In this document: one piece after another, positions 1-8,329 of the stretch | Layout: each line of letters begins with the position of its first letter | Numbering within the stretch: position 1 is the stretch's first letter | NCBI GenBank assembly: GCA_964517795.1 | Contig: CAZFDE010000035.1 | Location: 1 to 26,565 of the forward strand | Direction of reading: 5' to 3' | DNA: 26,565 nucleotides | Source of the DNA: CAZFDE01 sp964517795 | Lineage (GTDB): Bacteria; Planctomycetota; Phycisphaerae; Sedimentisphaerales; Anaerobacaceae | Position numbers and translations under genes: made by a program | The notes under the pieces: generated by a model | What the model was told of the DNA's origin: nothing | The model's input: only the letters and a program-made list of their open reading frames with translations | Database searches by the model: none

Positions 1-2
1 CG

Positions 3-25
3 GCATTTTTCAAAATGCTTCTTTT
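3..25 (+). terminator. Weak terminator-like hairpin at window edge
   Basis: GCATTT (3-8) and AAATGC (13-18) form a 6-bp inverted repeat with a TTCA loop, followed by a T-rich run to 25. It could end a plus-strand gene lying before the window. The stem is short and AT-rich, so support is weak. Confidence 0.25.
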
Positions 26-163
26 CCATAAACCCCTGCTCGATCTATGTAACTACAATAACAACCCCATACATTCTGTCTATCGTCTAAATAACAAGAC
101 AGCTAAACCCCGAAAACACGTCCGATATATCGTCGTTGGTACTCGCAACCCGGGTAAATTTAC

Positions 164-191
164 TTGACGTAGGCTTTAGGGGCGGTAAACT
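164..191 (+). promoter_or_regulatory. Putative sigma70-type promoter of the etf operon
   Basis: TTGACG (164-169, 5 of 6 consensus bases) and TAAACT (186-191, 4 of 6) are separated by 16 bp and lie about 40 bp before the etfB start. An alternative -10, TAATAT at 191-196, would give a 21-bp spacer and is less likely. There is no coding sequence in 1-233. Confidence 0.4.
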
Positions 192-233
192 AATATCTTT
201 TAACAATTTTAACAAAACCATGGAGGTTTATCA

Positions 234-1145
234 GTGAGTTACCATTGTGTGGTATTAGCCAAGCAAGTGCCTGATACGAAACGAATTACGGGCGAGGCGA
301 TGAATGACGACGGAACGGTCAATCGCGGTGCTTTGCCTGCGATTTTTAACCCGGAGGATCTTAATGCCCTCGAAATGGCCTTACAGATTAAAGAAATCCA
401 CGGCGGCACGGTAACCGTCATTACAATGGGCCTGCCGGCGGCGGCGAACCTGCTGCGGGATGCCCTGTATCGCGGAGCAGACGATGCGATCCTCGTCACT
501 GATCGCCGCTGTGCGGCCAGCGATACCCTCGCGACCAGCTATATCCTCAGTTGTGCGGTCAAAAAACTCAGTTACGATATCGTCCTGTGCGGCCGACAGG
601 CTATCGACGGCGATACCGCTCAGGTCGGACCGCAGCTCGCCGAAAAACTCGGGATGACTCAAATCAGTTATGTCGAGGACCTGCTGGAACTGAAAGACAA
701 ATCGATCACTGTCAAGCGTAATATCGGCAACGGCTGGCAAAAAGTCCGCACCAAACTGCCGGTGCTTCTGACGGTCACCGGTGATGCCAATGAGCCGCGG
801 ATGGCGGCCGCCAGGCGGTTGATGAAATACAAGAACGCCCTGGCTCCGGTCGAGCTGATTCAACAGATCAAAAATGACAATCCCGGCATCGATGATGTTG
901 CGCTTAAAGAACGGATCACCGAAAAAACACAGGCACTCGAACAAAAGGGCCTGTTGATCAAACAGTGGGATCTGGATTTTCTGGAATCGGATCTCGCATG
1001 GTGCGGGCGAAACGGATCACCCACGAAGGTGCATCGTATCCAGAGTGTTGTTCTGGCCGCCCGGGAAAGTAAAGAAGTAGTACCTGATGAACCCAGCATT
1101 ACGGACATGATCCACGACCTGATCAAAGATAAAACCATCGCATAA
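234..1145 (+). CDS. etfB: Electron transfer flavoprotein beta subunit (bifurcating-type motif)
   Basis: EtfB pairs with EtfA to carry electrons from acyl-CoA dehydrogenases. The start is GTG at 234, with GGAGG at 222-226 eight bases upstream; the ATG at 220 hits a stop after five codons. The ETF-beta fold is clear: N-terminal 'VVLAKQVPDTKR', then GRQAIDGDTAQVGP at residues 120-133, and 'LPVLLTVT' near 180. At 303 residues it is longer than the usual 250-265. The surplus is mainly a Lys/Glu-rich insertion around 205-255 before the conserved 'GSPTKVHRI' tail. The 120-133 motif resembles EtfB proteins that bind a second FAD rather than AMP, as in bifurcating ETFs; this is inferred from memory of the family. 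It is first in a four-gene operon, 15 nt before etfA. Confidence 0.95.
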   Translation: MSYHCVVLAKQVPDTKRITGEAMNDDGTVNRGALPAIFNPEDLNALEMALQIKEIHGGTVTVITMGLPAAANLLRDALYRGADDAILVTDRRCAASDTLATSYILSCAVKKLSYDIVLCGRQAIDGDTAQVGPQLAEKLGMTQISYVEDLLELKDKSITVKRNIGNGWQKVRTKLPVLLTVTGDANEPRMAAARRLMKYKNALAPVELIQQIKNDNPGIDDVALKERITEKTQALEQKGLLIKQWDLDFLESDLAWCGRNGSPTKVHRIQSVVLAARESKEVVPDEPSITDMIHDLIKDKTIA

Positions 1146-1160
1146 AAGGATTGAAAACGC

Positions 1161-2207
1161 ATGATTGATGTAAATCGAAACGGAGAAGTATGGGTATTCG
1201 CCGAGCAGCATGATCGCCAATTGGAGGAAACCCCGATTGAATTGATGGGCAAAGCCCGGCATCTGGCGGACATCCTCAAGGTTAAACTGGCCGCTATGCT
1301 GTTGGGTGATAACGTTGAAAGCCTTTCAAAAAAACTGATCCAGTATGGCGCGGATAAGGTTTATGTGGTCGAGCACCCCCTACTGGGAACGTATCAGGCC
1401 AACACCTACAGTAAAGTCATTTATGAACTGATCCACAAACATAATCCCCAAATCGTACTTTACGGGGCGACGGTTACCGGCCGGGATCTGGCCCCGCGAA
1501 TCGCCAGTGCCGTCAAAGCGGGCCTGACCGCGGACTGCACCGACCTGCAAATCGGCGATCACGAAACCGCCAAAGGCGAAAAGCATGAGAATCTGTTATT
1601 CCAGATCCGCCCGGCTTTCGGCGGCAATATTATTGCAACCATTATCAATTTCGACCGTTGGCCGCAGATGGCAACCGTTCGCGAAGGGGTAATGCGGGCG
1701 GCCGAGCCGGATGTCAATCGCAAAGGGGAAATTGTAAATGCAAAAGCGGACATCTCACCGGAGTTGGCTGTTCTGGAGATTCTCGATGAACACAAACAGC
1801 CTAAAAAGGTAAACCTAAAGGCCGCACGGGTCATCGTCGCAGGCGGTGCCGGGGTTGGCAGCAAAGACAACTTCGGCCTGATCTGGGACCTGGCCAATTG
1901 TCTGGGCGCCGCTCCGGGCGCGACCCGAGCCGCGGTGGACCTGGGTTTTATCGATCACGACCATCAGGTCGGCCAGACCGGAACCACGGTTCGCCCGAGC
2001 CTGTATATCGCGGCCGGTATCAGCGGTGCGATCCAGCACCAGGCCGGCATGAGCCAGAGTCAGAAGATCGTCGCGATCAACAGCGACCCGGAGGCCCCGA
2101 TCTTCCAGATCGCTCATTATAAAATCGTCGGAGACCTTAACACGGTCATCCCGATGATGATCAAAGCCCTTAAAGAAAAGAATATCAAGGACGTCAATAA
2201 CGGATAA
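1161..2207 (+). CDS. etfA: Electron transfer flavoprotein alpha subunit
   Basis: EtfA binds the electron-shuttling FAD and forms the heterodimer with the preceding EtfB. The N-terminal domain is residues 1-200. The C-terminal FAD domain begins at 'ARVIVAGGAGVGS' (222-234) and carries 'PGATRAAVDLGF' with Arg256, 'QTG' at 272-274, 'GISGAIQH' at 286-293 and 'NSDPEAPIF' at 307-315, all typical of the family. Where many EtfA proteins read QTGK[TI]V, this one has QTGTTV, so a lysine near the FAD phosphates is replaced. At 348 residues the length is slightly above usual. AAAGGA at 1145-1150 precedes ATG 1161 by ten bases. The next gene starts 4 nt after its stop, implying translational coupling. Confidence 0.95.
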   Translation: MIDVNRNGEVWVFAEQHDRQLEETPIELMGKARHLADILKVKLAAMLLGDNVESLSKKLIQYGADKVYVVEHPLLGTYQANTYSKVIYELIHKHNPQIVLYGATVTGRDLAPRIASAVKAGLTADCTDLQIGDHETAKGEKHENLLFQIRPAFGGNIIATIINFDRWPQMATVREGVMRAAEPDVNRKGEIVNAKADISPELAVLEILDEHKQPKKVNLKAARVIVAGGAGVGSKDNFGLIWDLANCLGAAPGATRAAVDLGFIDHDHQVGQTGTTVRPSLYIAAGISGAIQHQAGMSQSQKIVAINSDPEAPIFQIAHYKIVGDLNTVIPMMIKALKEKNIKDVNNG

Positions 2208-2211
2208 GATC

Positions 2212-4011
2212 ATGGCAAACTTTTACACGGATAACGAAGACATTCAATTTTTGTTCAAACACATCGACCTTGGCGCACTGGCAGCCGTTTGTGAAGAGGA
2301 TTTTAAATTCGCTAAAGACTTCGATCATGCCCCGGCCGATGCCCAAGAGGCACTCCAAAATTATGAATTAGTGCTTAATGCCGTCGGCGAACTCAGCGGT
2401 GATTTTATCGCCCCGAGATCGGAATCCATCGACCGCGAAGGCAATACGCTCAATCCGGACGGCTCGGTCAGCTATGCCCAGGGAATCGCTGAGTCACTGG
2501 ATAAACTCGCCAAAGCGCAGGTGATGGGCTTCACGCTCCCGCATCGTTTCGGCGGGCTTAATTTCCCGAATCTGGTTTATTCGATGGCGATCGAGATCGT
2601 CTCCCGCGCCGATGCGGCCCTGATGAACATTTTCGGCTTACAGGGCATCGCCGAAACAATCAACGCCTTTGCATCCGAAGAGATTAAACAGCACTATCTG
2701 CACGATTTTTCCGCTGGCAAAGTTACCGGCGCGATGGTCCTGACCGAACCCGATGCCGGATCCGATCTGCAGGCCGTTAAGCTGCGGGCATATCAGGATG
2801 ACAACGGCCGCTGGTTCCTGCATGGTGTCAAGCGGTTTATCACTAACGGCTGCGGCGAAGTATTGCTGGTGCTTTCGCGAAGTGAACCGGACCGCAGCGG
2901 CGGACTGGGCCTGAGTCTCTTTGTCTGCGACCGCGGCCCGACTGTCCATATTCGCCGGCTCGAAGATAAACTCGGTATCCACGGTTCACCCACCTGTGAA
3001 ATATTTTTCGATAATACCCCCTGTGAGTTGATCGGCGAACGTCAGCGCGGTTTGGTCACCTATGTGATGAGCCTGATGAACGGTGCCCGGATCGGGATTG
3101 CCGCCCAATCGATGGGAATCGCCGAGGCGGCCTACCGCATCGCCCGCGATTACGCCGCCAGCCGCAAACAGTTTGGTGTTGCGATCGAGAAACTGCCCGC
3201 GGTGGCGGATATGCTGATCGATATGAAAACCGATATCGAGGCCGGACGTGCCCTGCTTTACGAAACCTCGCGGATCGTCGATCTCGAAATCGGATATCAG
3301 AAATTGATGGAATTCAATCCACCCGAGGATAAGGATCAGAAAAAGAAAGCCAAGGAGGCTTCGCGCAAATACAAACGAGCTGCGGCGATGCTGACCCCGA
3401 TGAGCAAGTATTTCTGCTCGGAGATGTGCAACACAGTTGCATACGATGCGATTCAGGTCCTTGGCGGCAGCGGCTACATGCGGGATTACGCATCCGAACG
3501 GCACGCCCGGGATGCCCGGATTACAACAATTTACGAGGGTACCAGCCAGCTTCAGGTCGTTGCGGCCGTACGCGGCGTGTGCAGCGGCACTGCCGAGAAA
3601 CTAATTTCCGAATACGCCCAGAAAACATATCGGCCGGACCTGAAAGGGCAGATCGATAAGCTCACCGAAGGCCTGGAACTGATGAAAAAATGTGTCGCAT
3701 TCGTCAAGGAAAACGGCAACGAGTACATGGATTTGTACGGCCGGCCGCTGGTGGATATCGCGATCGCCCTGATCAACGGTTATCTGTTCTGCGACCAGGC
3801 TGGCTCGAAAGTCGAAATGGAGGTGCCGGTTGCGAATAACGGCGAAAAACAGACAATCGCTATGGCCGAGCGAAAGAAAATTCTGGCCATGCGGTATATC
3901 AATCGCAATGCAGCAAAAATCAAGGCATTGGCCGAGATGATTTGCGCCGGCGATAAATCCACCTTCGAATCGTATCCCGCCCTGATCGGCCCGGTACCCG
4001 AGCAGATGTAA
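2212..4011 (+). CDS. Acyl-CoA dehydrogenase, long (about 600 aa) FAD family
   Basis: This flavoenzyme catalyses alpha,beta-dehydrogenation of an acyl-CoA and hands electrons to ETF, encoded immediately upstream. Visible motifs are 'GAMVLTEPDAGSDL' (FAD/substrate region), 'KRFITNG', 'RKQFGV', and 'IQVLGGSGYMRDYASERHAR' followed by 'ITTIYEGTSQLQ'. The Glu of YEGT (residue 442) occupies the catalytic-base position of short/medium-chain dehydrogenases. At 599 residues it is far longer than the 380-aa class. It has an N-terminal extension, a Lys-rich insertion near 365-390, and a helical C-terminal extension from about 460, resembling the large FadE5/DmdC-like group. Substrate cannot be read from sequence. 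No clear Shine-Dalgarno is seen, which fits coupling to etfA. Confidence 0.93.
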   Translation: MANFYTDNEDIQFLFKHIDLGALAAVCEEDFKFAKDFDHAPADAQEALQNYELVLNAVGELSGDFIAPRSESIDREGNTLNPDGSVSYAQGIAESLDKLAKAQVMGFTLPHRFGGLNFPNLVYSMAIEIVSRADAALMNIFGLQGIAETINAFASEEIKQHYLHDFSAGKVTGAMVLTEPDAGSDLQAVKLRAYQDDNGRWFLHGVKRFITNGCGEVLLVLSRSEPDRSGGLGLSLFVCDRGPTVHIRRLEDKLGIHGSPTCEIFFDNTPCELIGERQRGLVTYVMSLMNGARIGIAAQSMGIAEAAYRIARDYAASRKQFGVAIEKLPAVADMLIDMKTDIEAGRALLYETSRIVDLEIGYQKLMEFNPPEDKDQKKKAKEASRKYKRAAAMLTPMSKYFCSEMCNTVAYDAIQVLGGSGYMRDYASERHARDARITTIYEGTSQLQVVAAVRGVCSGTAEKLISEYAQKTYRPDLKGQIDKLTEGLELMKKCVAFVKENGNEYMDLYGRPLVDIAIALINGYLFCDQAGSKVEMEVPVANNGEKQTIAMAERKKILAMRYINRNAAKIKALAEMICAGDKSTFESYPALIGPVPEQM

Positions 4012-4022
4012 GGAATGAAGTG

Positions 4023-4703
4023 ATGTTGAAAGCGGTGATCTTTGATTTTGACGGGGTGATTACCGATTCGGAAGTATTGCATTTCCGCGCGTTTAATGAG
4101 GCACTGAAGCCATTGGAGGTAGAGATATCGCGCCGAGATTATTACCGGGATTATCTGGGACTTTCCGATGACGATTTTTTCGTCCACCTGGCGAAGAATA
4201 AAGATATCATCCTCTCACCGCAGCAGGTAGCTGAAATTACCGAAACTAAGCAGAGAACCTTTGAGCGATTAGCGAAGATCGAAGGTCATATTATCGAAGG
4301 GGTTTTTGATTTTCTCCAGATGCTCAAACAAAATAGGGTTCGAATGGCGGTCTGTTCGGGCTCGCTTTTATCAGAAATTGAAATGATCCTCGAACAGGCC
4401 TGGCTGCGGCCGTTTTTCGAGGTGATTGTCTCGGCCGACCAGGTTAACAAATCCAAGCCCGATCCGGAAAGTTTTGTCCTGACGCTTGAAAAACTCAACC
4501 AAAATTCAGATGACAAGCTGCAAGCCGCCGATTGTGTCGTGATCGAGGATTCGCACTGGGGCCTCGATGCGGCCATCGCCGCCGGGATGCACACCGTCGC
4601 CATAACCAATTCCTACGACGCCGATCAACTGACCCAGGCCGAAAAAATCATTACACACCTGTCTGAATTAACGATGCCGGATCTTGAAGAAATATGCAAA
4701 TAA
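4023..4703 (+). CDS. HAD-superfamily phosphatase/phosphomutase (beta-PGM-like)
   Basis: This is a cytosolic HAD subfamily I hydrolase of 226 residues. Motif I is 'VIFDFDGVITDSE', with nucleophile Asp8 and general acid/base Asp10. Motif II lies around 'MAVCSGS', the motif III Lys in 'KSKPDPESF', and motif IV in 'VVIEDSHWGLDAAIAAGM'. A helical cap follows motif I. This layout matches beta-phosphoglucomutase, phosphoglycolate phosphatase and sugar-phosphatase relatives, which cannot be separated here. ATG 4023 is preferred over the in-frame GTG at 4020, because AAGGA at 4010-4014 is 8 nt upstream. It follows the acyl-CoA dehydrogenase by about 10 nt and ends the operon. It converges with the lptC-like gene across 4 nt, where a small GCGAT/ATCGC inverted repeat (4704-4719) lies. 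Confidence 0.85.
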   Translation: MLKAVIFDFDGVITDSEVLHFRAFNEALKPLEVEISRRDYYRDYLGLSDDDFFVHLAKNKDIILSPQQVAEITETKQRTFERLAKIEGHIIEGVFDFLQMLKQNRVRMAVCSGSLLSEIEMILEQAWLRPFFEVIVSADQVNKSKPDPESFVLTLEKLNQNSDDKLQAADCVVIEDSHWGLDAAIAAGMHTVAITNSYDADQLTQAEKIITHLSELTMPDLEEICK

Positions 4704-4707
4704 GCGA

Positions 4708-6765
4708 TCACTGAATCGCGCCTCCGGATATCTCTTTGACTTTCAGCTTTTCGGTATTGACGTTGTATTCGATTTGGCCGACGAGTGCCCCGTTAAACAG
4801 ACACGGATGATTTTTAGAACCCGTTGCCGTGATTAGGCCCGAGTTCACATCAAACGTGAACTGTGAACCGAGAAATTCAATATCTTTTTGGTTCCTGCCA
4901 TTTCGTTTTTCATTAAAGCTAACGCCCTTGCCTGCAAAAAGATACTCCAGTTCGATCCGGTCAGATTCTGTCGTATGTAACTGGGCATTGATCATGCCGG
5001 CACTGGCGTGAACCGCCTGACCGTATTGGCCGTTCTCGATCGGCAGATAGTTGAACCGAACCTGTCGGGTATTGCCTGAAGCGGTGATATTATTCTGCAC
5101 AAAATTGTATTGCAGGCTGTTGAAATCCTCGATGGTTGCCCAGCAGGGTCGCTCGAAGCTGAATTTGGACAGTTTCTCGTTCGGTTCGGGAATTTTTGAA
5201 TGGTTTAGCGTAATCATACCCGGCCCGACAGCGCTAAACTGCTGAGCGAGACCGTCATAATCAATTTGCGCGGCCTTGAGCTGCACGCCCGAAACAAATT
5301 CACCGTTTTTTGTTTTAACCGAGGAAAGCTTCACCGGCCCGTCTTTGGCGGTGAAATGCTTCAGTGAAGTTGAGGAATCCTGATTTGGGGTCTGCGGCGA
5401 AAAATCGATCAAAAATTCGTCCCCCTTCAGGGAATATTGCTCGATAACTTCGTCGTCGGCCACATCGAGTTTGCATGAACAGTCACCGGTCAAAACGGCG
5501 TTTCGCCGGTCGGTATAAATAATGGCCTTTTGCTGAGCGGTAAGCCGCGCCGGCGCATTATTGGCTTTGTTGTCTAAAAAATCTTCGACTATAAATTCGA
5601 GCGTTAAAGGTCCTTGTGCCGCAATCCGGCGATCCGCCACACGACCGAAGTCATACTCGATCTGTTTACAATCAAAAACAGTATTTGGCCGGCCGACTGT
5701 ATGTGTTTCTTCCTGCAGAGTCGGCAACTTCGGCTTTGTAAGATATTTCTCAAAATCGGCTGTTTCCATCGGCACTAACAACAGCCCCCCATCGCAATTA
5801 AGCTTTACGGTTTGTATCGATGACAGTTCGCCGTTTTTTCGATTATCCGAAATTTGCTGAGGCTGAGTGTTTTGTTCCTTTGACTCATCGGACGCTGGCG
5901 GTTCCTTTGAGCCGATATTGGTGATATCCAGTCGTTCGGTGGTAATCAACTGATCGGCTGTATAAATCCGGACATGATCGTCGAAGATCAGTCGATAGTT
6001 ATTGCGATCTTTATTTGAATCATGTAATTTTACATCTTCACGTTGATCTGGTTGCCGTTTTTCGACTGTGACTGACTCTGAATTAAAAATGGATGCCTGA
6101 TTTGTCGGATTGGTATAAACCAATGAATCAAGTGCCCTGACACGCATATACTCCAGCCGATTTTCCAACTCGTGATAAACCAAATCCAGTCCCCGGCCCT
6201 GCATTTGGACCTGCTCGGATTCGAGCCGGACCGACCCATCGGTAAAAAACTGAGATCGCTCGGCAATATAATCGATTGTATCGAGGTAAATGGCCACCTG
6301 ATCGGTGCTGTTTGGGGATATGGGCGAAATCACGATTTTTACATTACCGCTAAACGCAGCTTGTTTCGGGCTAAATGCCTTGGCGTCCTGTTCGGTTAAA
6401 AACCGGCCGACTTGGGCGTCGATCCTGATCCTGTTGTCGTGTTGATACATCTCCATAAACGGATCGTCAACCTGCCATTCGTTGTCGCTCTGATAATGCA
6501 GCCGCTTAAAGCCAAATTTCTGGTGGATGTTGCCCTGTGTGTCGTATGTGATGAAATTGGCATCCTGAAAAGTCCCGATTTGCGTTTTTTCATCGACCTG
6601 GCCCATGGCCGCGTTGGCATCGGGTACTGTATTCACTTCATCGATGGGAGTTTGTGAAATCTGAATCGGCTCGGTGTCCGAAAAATGCCGATACATCCAA
6701 AAAAGCAGGATCAGCAATCCCAACGTGATCAGCCCGATCGCTGTTTTTCGTGCTTTACTGGTCAT
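4708..6765 (-). CDS. lptC: Extra-long LptC-like LPS export protein
   Basis: LptC is the bitopic inner-membrane component that receives LPS from LptBFG and passes it to the periplasmic bridge. Residues 8-27 form one transmembrane segment after a short basic N-terminus. The next 170 residues read like LptC/OstA beta-jellyroll sequence, for example 'DANFITYDTQGNIHQKF', 'RIRIDAQVGRFL' and 'AAFSGNVKIVI'. The family is usually about 190 residues; this protein has 685. The remainder contains further OstA-like stretches ('ARLTAQQKAIIYTDRRNAVL' near 405-425, and about 630-680), so it may be a fused LptC/LptA-type bridge; that is inference. Its ATG overlaps the kdsC stop by 4 nt (ATGA). It is the last gene of the minus-strand operon, with no lptA or lptB following. 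Confidence 0.8.
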   Translation of the reverse strand: MTSKARKTAIGLITLGLLILLFWMYRHFSDTEPIQISQTPIDEVNTVPDANAAMGQVDEKTQIGTFQDANFITYDTQGNIHQKFGFKRLHYQSDNEWQVDDPFMEMYQHDNRIRIDAQVGRFLTEQDAKAFSPKQAAFSGNVKIVISPISPNSTDQVAIYLDTIDYIAERSQFFTDGSVRLESEQVQMQGRGLDLVYHELENRLEYMRVRALDSLVYTNPTNQASIFNSESVTVEKRQPDQREDVKLHDSNKDRNNYRLIFDDHVRIYTADQLITTERLDITNIGSKEPPASDESKEQNTQPQQISDNRKNGELSSIQTVKLNCDGGLLLVPMETADFEKYLTKPKLPTLQEETHTVGRPNTVFDCKQIEYDFGRVADRRIAAQGPLTLEFIVEDFLDNKANNAPARLTAQQKAIIYTDRRNAVLTGDCSCKLDVADDEVIEQYSLKGDEFLIDFSPQTPNQDSSTSLKHFTAKDGPVKLSSVKTKNGEFVSGVQLKAAQIDYDGLAQQFSAVGPGMITLNHSKIPEPNEKLSKFSFERPCWATIEDFNSLQYNFVQNNITASGNTRQVRFNYLPIENGQYGQAVHASAGMINAQLHTTESDRIELEYLFAGKGVSFNEKRNGRNQKDIEFLGSQFTFDVNSGLITATGSKNHPCLFNGALVGQIEYNVNTEKLKVKEISGGAIQ

Positions 6766-7307
6766 CCGCCGCGGCTCTTGTCATTTCCCGGTTCCAAATA
6801 GCGTTTCATTAACGGCTCCCATTTTCCGGTCGATTTAAGGATATACTCGATCGCTTCGCGGACGGCACCACGGCCGCCCGGCCGGTTTGTAATATAATCG
6901 GCATAGGTTTTCAGTTCATCGACCGCGCTGGCGACAGCAATCCCGAAACCGACTTGCCTGACAACCGGAATATCCATCAGATCATCGCCGATATAGGCAA
7001 TTTGCTCGGCCGGGATGCCTGACTGGCGGATGATCTCATGGAGTGTATCAAGTTTATAATGACACTCCTGGAAGCAATAGTCCACCTCAAGCTGTTGGGC
7101 ACGGCGACTGGTGGGCTCTGAGAATCGCCCGCTGAGAAAAGCGATTTTCATCCCGGCTCGACGCCACATGCGGATCCCATGACCATCCAGAATACTGAAA
7201 GATTTGCTCTCGGTCCCGTCATGATGCAACTGGATCGATCCGTCGGTCAATACACCATCCACATCAAGGACAAGCATTCGAATCGAAGCGAGGTTATTCG
7301 TTGACAT
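6762..7307 (-). CDS. kdsC: 3-deoxy-D-manno-octulosonate 8-phosphate phosphatase
   Basis: KdsC dephosphorylates Kdo-8-phosphate to Kdo, the inner-core sugar of LPS. It is a capless HAD enzyme that normally works as a tetramer in the cytosol. Motif I is 'LVLDVDGVLTDGSI' (Asp15, Asp17), motif II 'AFLSGRFS', and motif IV 'YIGDDLMDIPVVRQVG', all specific to the KdsC/YrbI group. An open frame runs back to 7364. The ATG at 7307 is chosen because GGAG at 7314-7317 lies 6 nt upstream, the family N-terminus fits, and the longer version would overlap kdsD. The result is 181 residues, a normal length. It sits 19 nt after kdsD and overlaps the lptC start by 4 nt. Confidence 0.93.
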   Translation of the reverse strand: MSTNNLASIRMLVLDVDGVLTDGSIQLHHDGTESKSFSILDGHGIRMWRRAGMKIAFLSGRFSEPTSRRAQQLEVDYCFQECHYKLDTLHEIIRQSGIPAEQIAYIGDDLMDIPVVRQVGFGIAVASAVDELKTYADYITNRPGGRGAVREAIEYILKSTGKWEPLMKRYLEPGNDKSRGG

Positions 7308-7326
7308 TGGTTTCTCCGGTCCGCCT

Positions 7327-8304
7327 TTATCCGACGACTTTGATCGTAATAATATCCTGAACATCGATCAGGCCGATGGGTTTACCCGCGTTATCCAGCA
7401 CCGGCAGCTCGTCGATTCGATGCTTATGGAACAGTGCCGTCGCTTCCGACGCCAGCGCATCGGCTCGAATAGACTTACAGTTCCGGGTCATAATATCAGC
7501 GGCTTTCAGGTCGAACGCCTTTTTGCCATGCCGGGTCATTTGGCGGCGAATGTCCGCGTCCGTGAGGATGCCGGTCAATCTCCCCTGCCGATCAACCACC
7601 ATCACCGCCCCATGGCGCTTGACGGCACTGGTCTTTTTCATGAGTTCTTCGAGTGTATCCGCTTCTTGGGCGATCGGCAGTTTTTCGCCGGATTGAAACA
7701 TCATCGACTGCTCGACCGTCATCAACTGTCTGCCTAAGGAACCGCCGGGATGAAAACGGACATAATCTTCGACCCCGAACTGCCGTGCCTTCATCAATGT
7801 CAAAGCCAGCGCATCACCCAATGCCAGCATACATGTCGTCGAAACACTGGGTGCAACTCCCAGCGGGCAGGCTTCCGTCAGTTTACCCATGCACAAAACA
7901 ACATCGCTGTATTTGGCCAGTGTCGATTGGGAATCACCCGTTATGGCGATCATTCGAATCTCAAGCTGTTTCACCAGATTGATCAAACGGGTAACTTCAT
8001 CGGTTTCACCGCCGAAACTCAACACCAATACAATATCGTCCTTTCGTAATCGTCCCAGATCGCCGTGAACCGCTTCGGCTGGATGCAGAAAATGACTGGG
8101 AGTACCCGTGGAAGCAAGGGTGGCACTGATTTTCTGTCCCACAATACCGGCTTTACCGATCCCGCTTATAATGATCGATCCTTCACAGTGATACATCATT
8201 TCTAACGCTTGGGCAAAATGGTTATCAACCACCGATATCAGTGATCGCACTGCATCCGCTTCCATGTGGATTACATTCTGTGCGTATTCCAGATCGAATT
8301 TCAT
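7327..8304 (-). CDS. kdsD: Arabinose-5-phosphate isomerase (SIS + two CBS domains)
   Basis: KdsD/KpsF/GutQ-type enzymes convert ribulose-5-phosphate to arabinose-5-phosphate, the first committed precursor of Kdo. The SIS domain (about 1-190) has 'GIGKAGIVGQKISATLASTG', the His-containing 'HPAEAVHGDLG' and 'SFGGETDEV'. Two CBS domains follow at roughly 200-255 and 270-325. An upstream in-frame ATG at 8322 exists, but ATG 8304 has AAGGAA at 8313-8318 eight bases upstream. It also gives the family-typical opening 'MKFDLEYA' and a length of 325 residues. The gene lies between rng and kdsC, so two Kdo-pathway steps are adjacent. Confidence 0.93.
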   Translation of the reverse strand: MKFDLEYAQNVIHMEADAVRSLISVVDNHFAQALEMMYHCEGSIIISGIGKAGIVGQKISATLASTGTPSHFLHPAEAVHGDLGRLRKDDIVLVLSFGGETDEVTRLINLVKQLEIRMIAITGDSQSTLAKYSDVVLCMGKLTEACPLGVAPSVSTTCMLALGDALALTLMKARQFGVEDYVRFHPGGSLGRQLMTVEQSMMFQSGEKLPIAQEADTLEELMKKTSAVKRHGAVMVVDRQGRLTGILTDADIRRQMTRHGKKAFDLKAADIMTRNCKSIRADALASEATALFHKHRIDELPVLDNAGKPIGLIDVQDIITIKVVG

Positions 8305-8329
8305 CTTCAAGGTTCCTTCCATCTTTCGA

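Noticed and set aside
6762..7364. Longer KdsC start at 7364
   Set aside because: It overlaps the end of kdsD and lacks the GGAG site that precedes ATG 7307.
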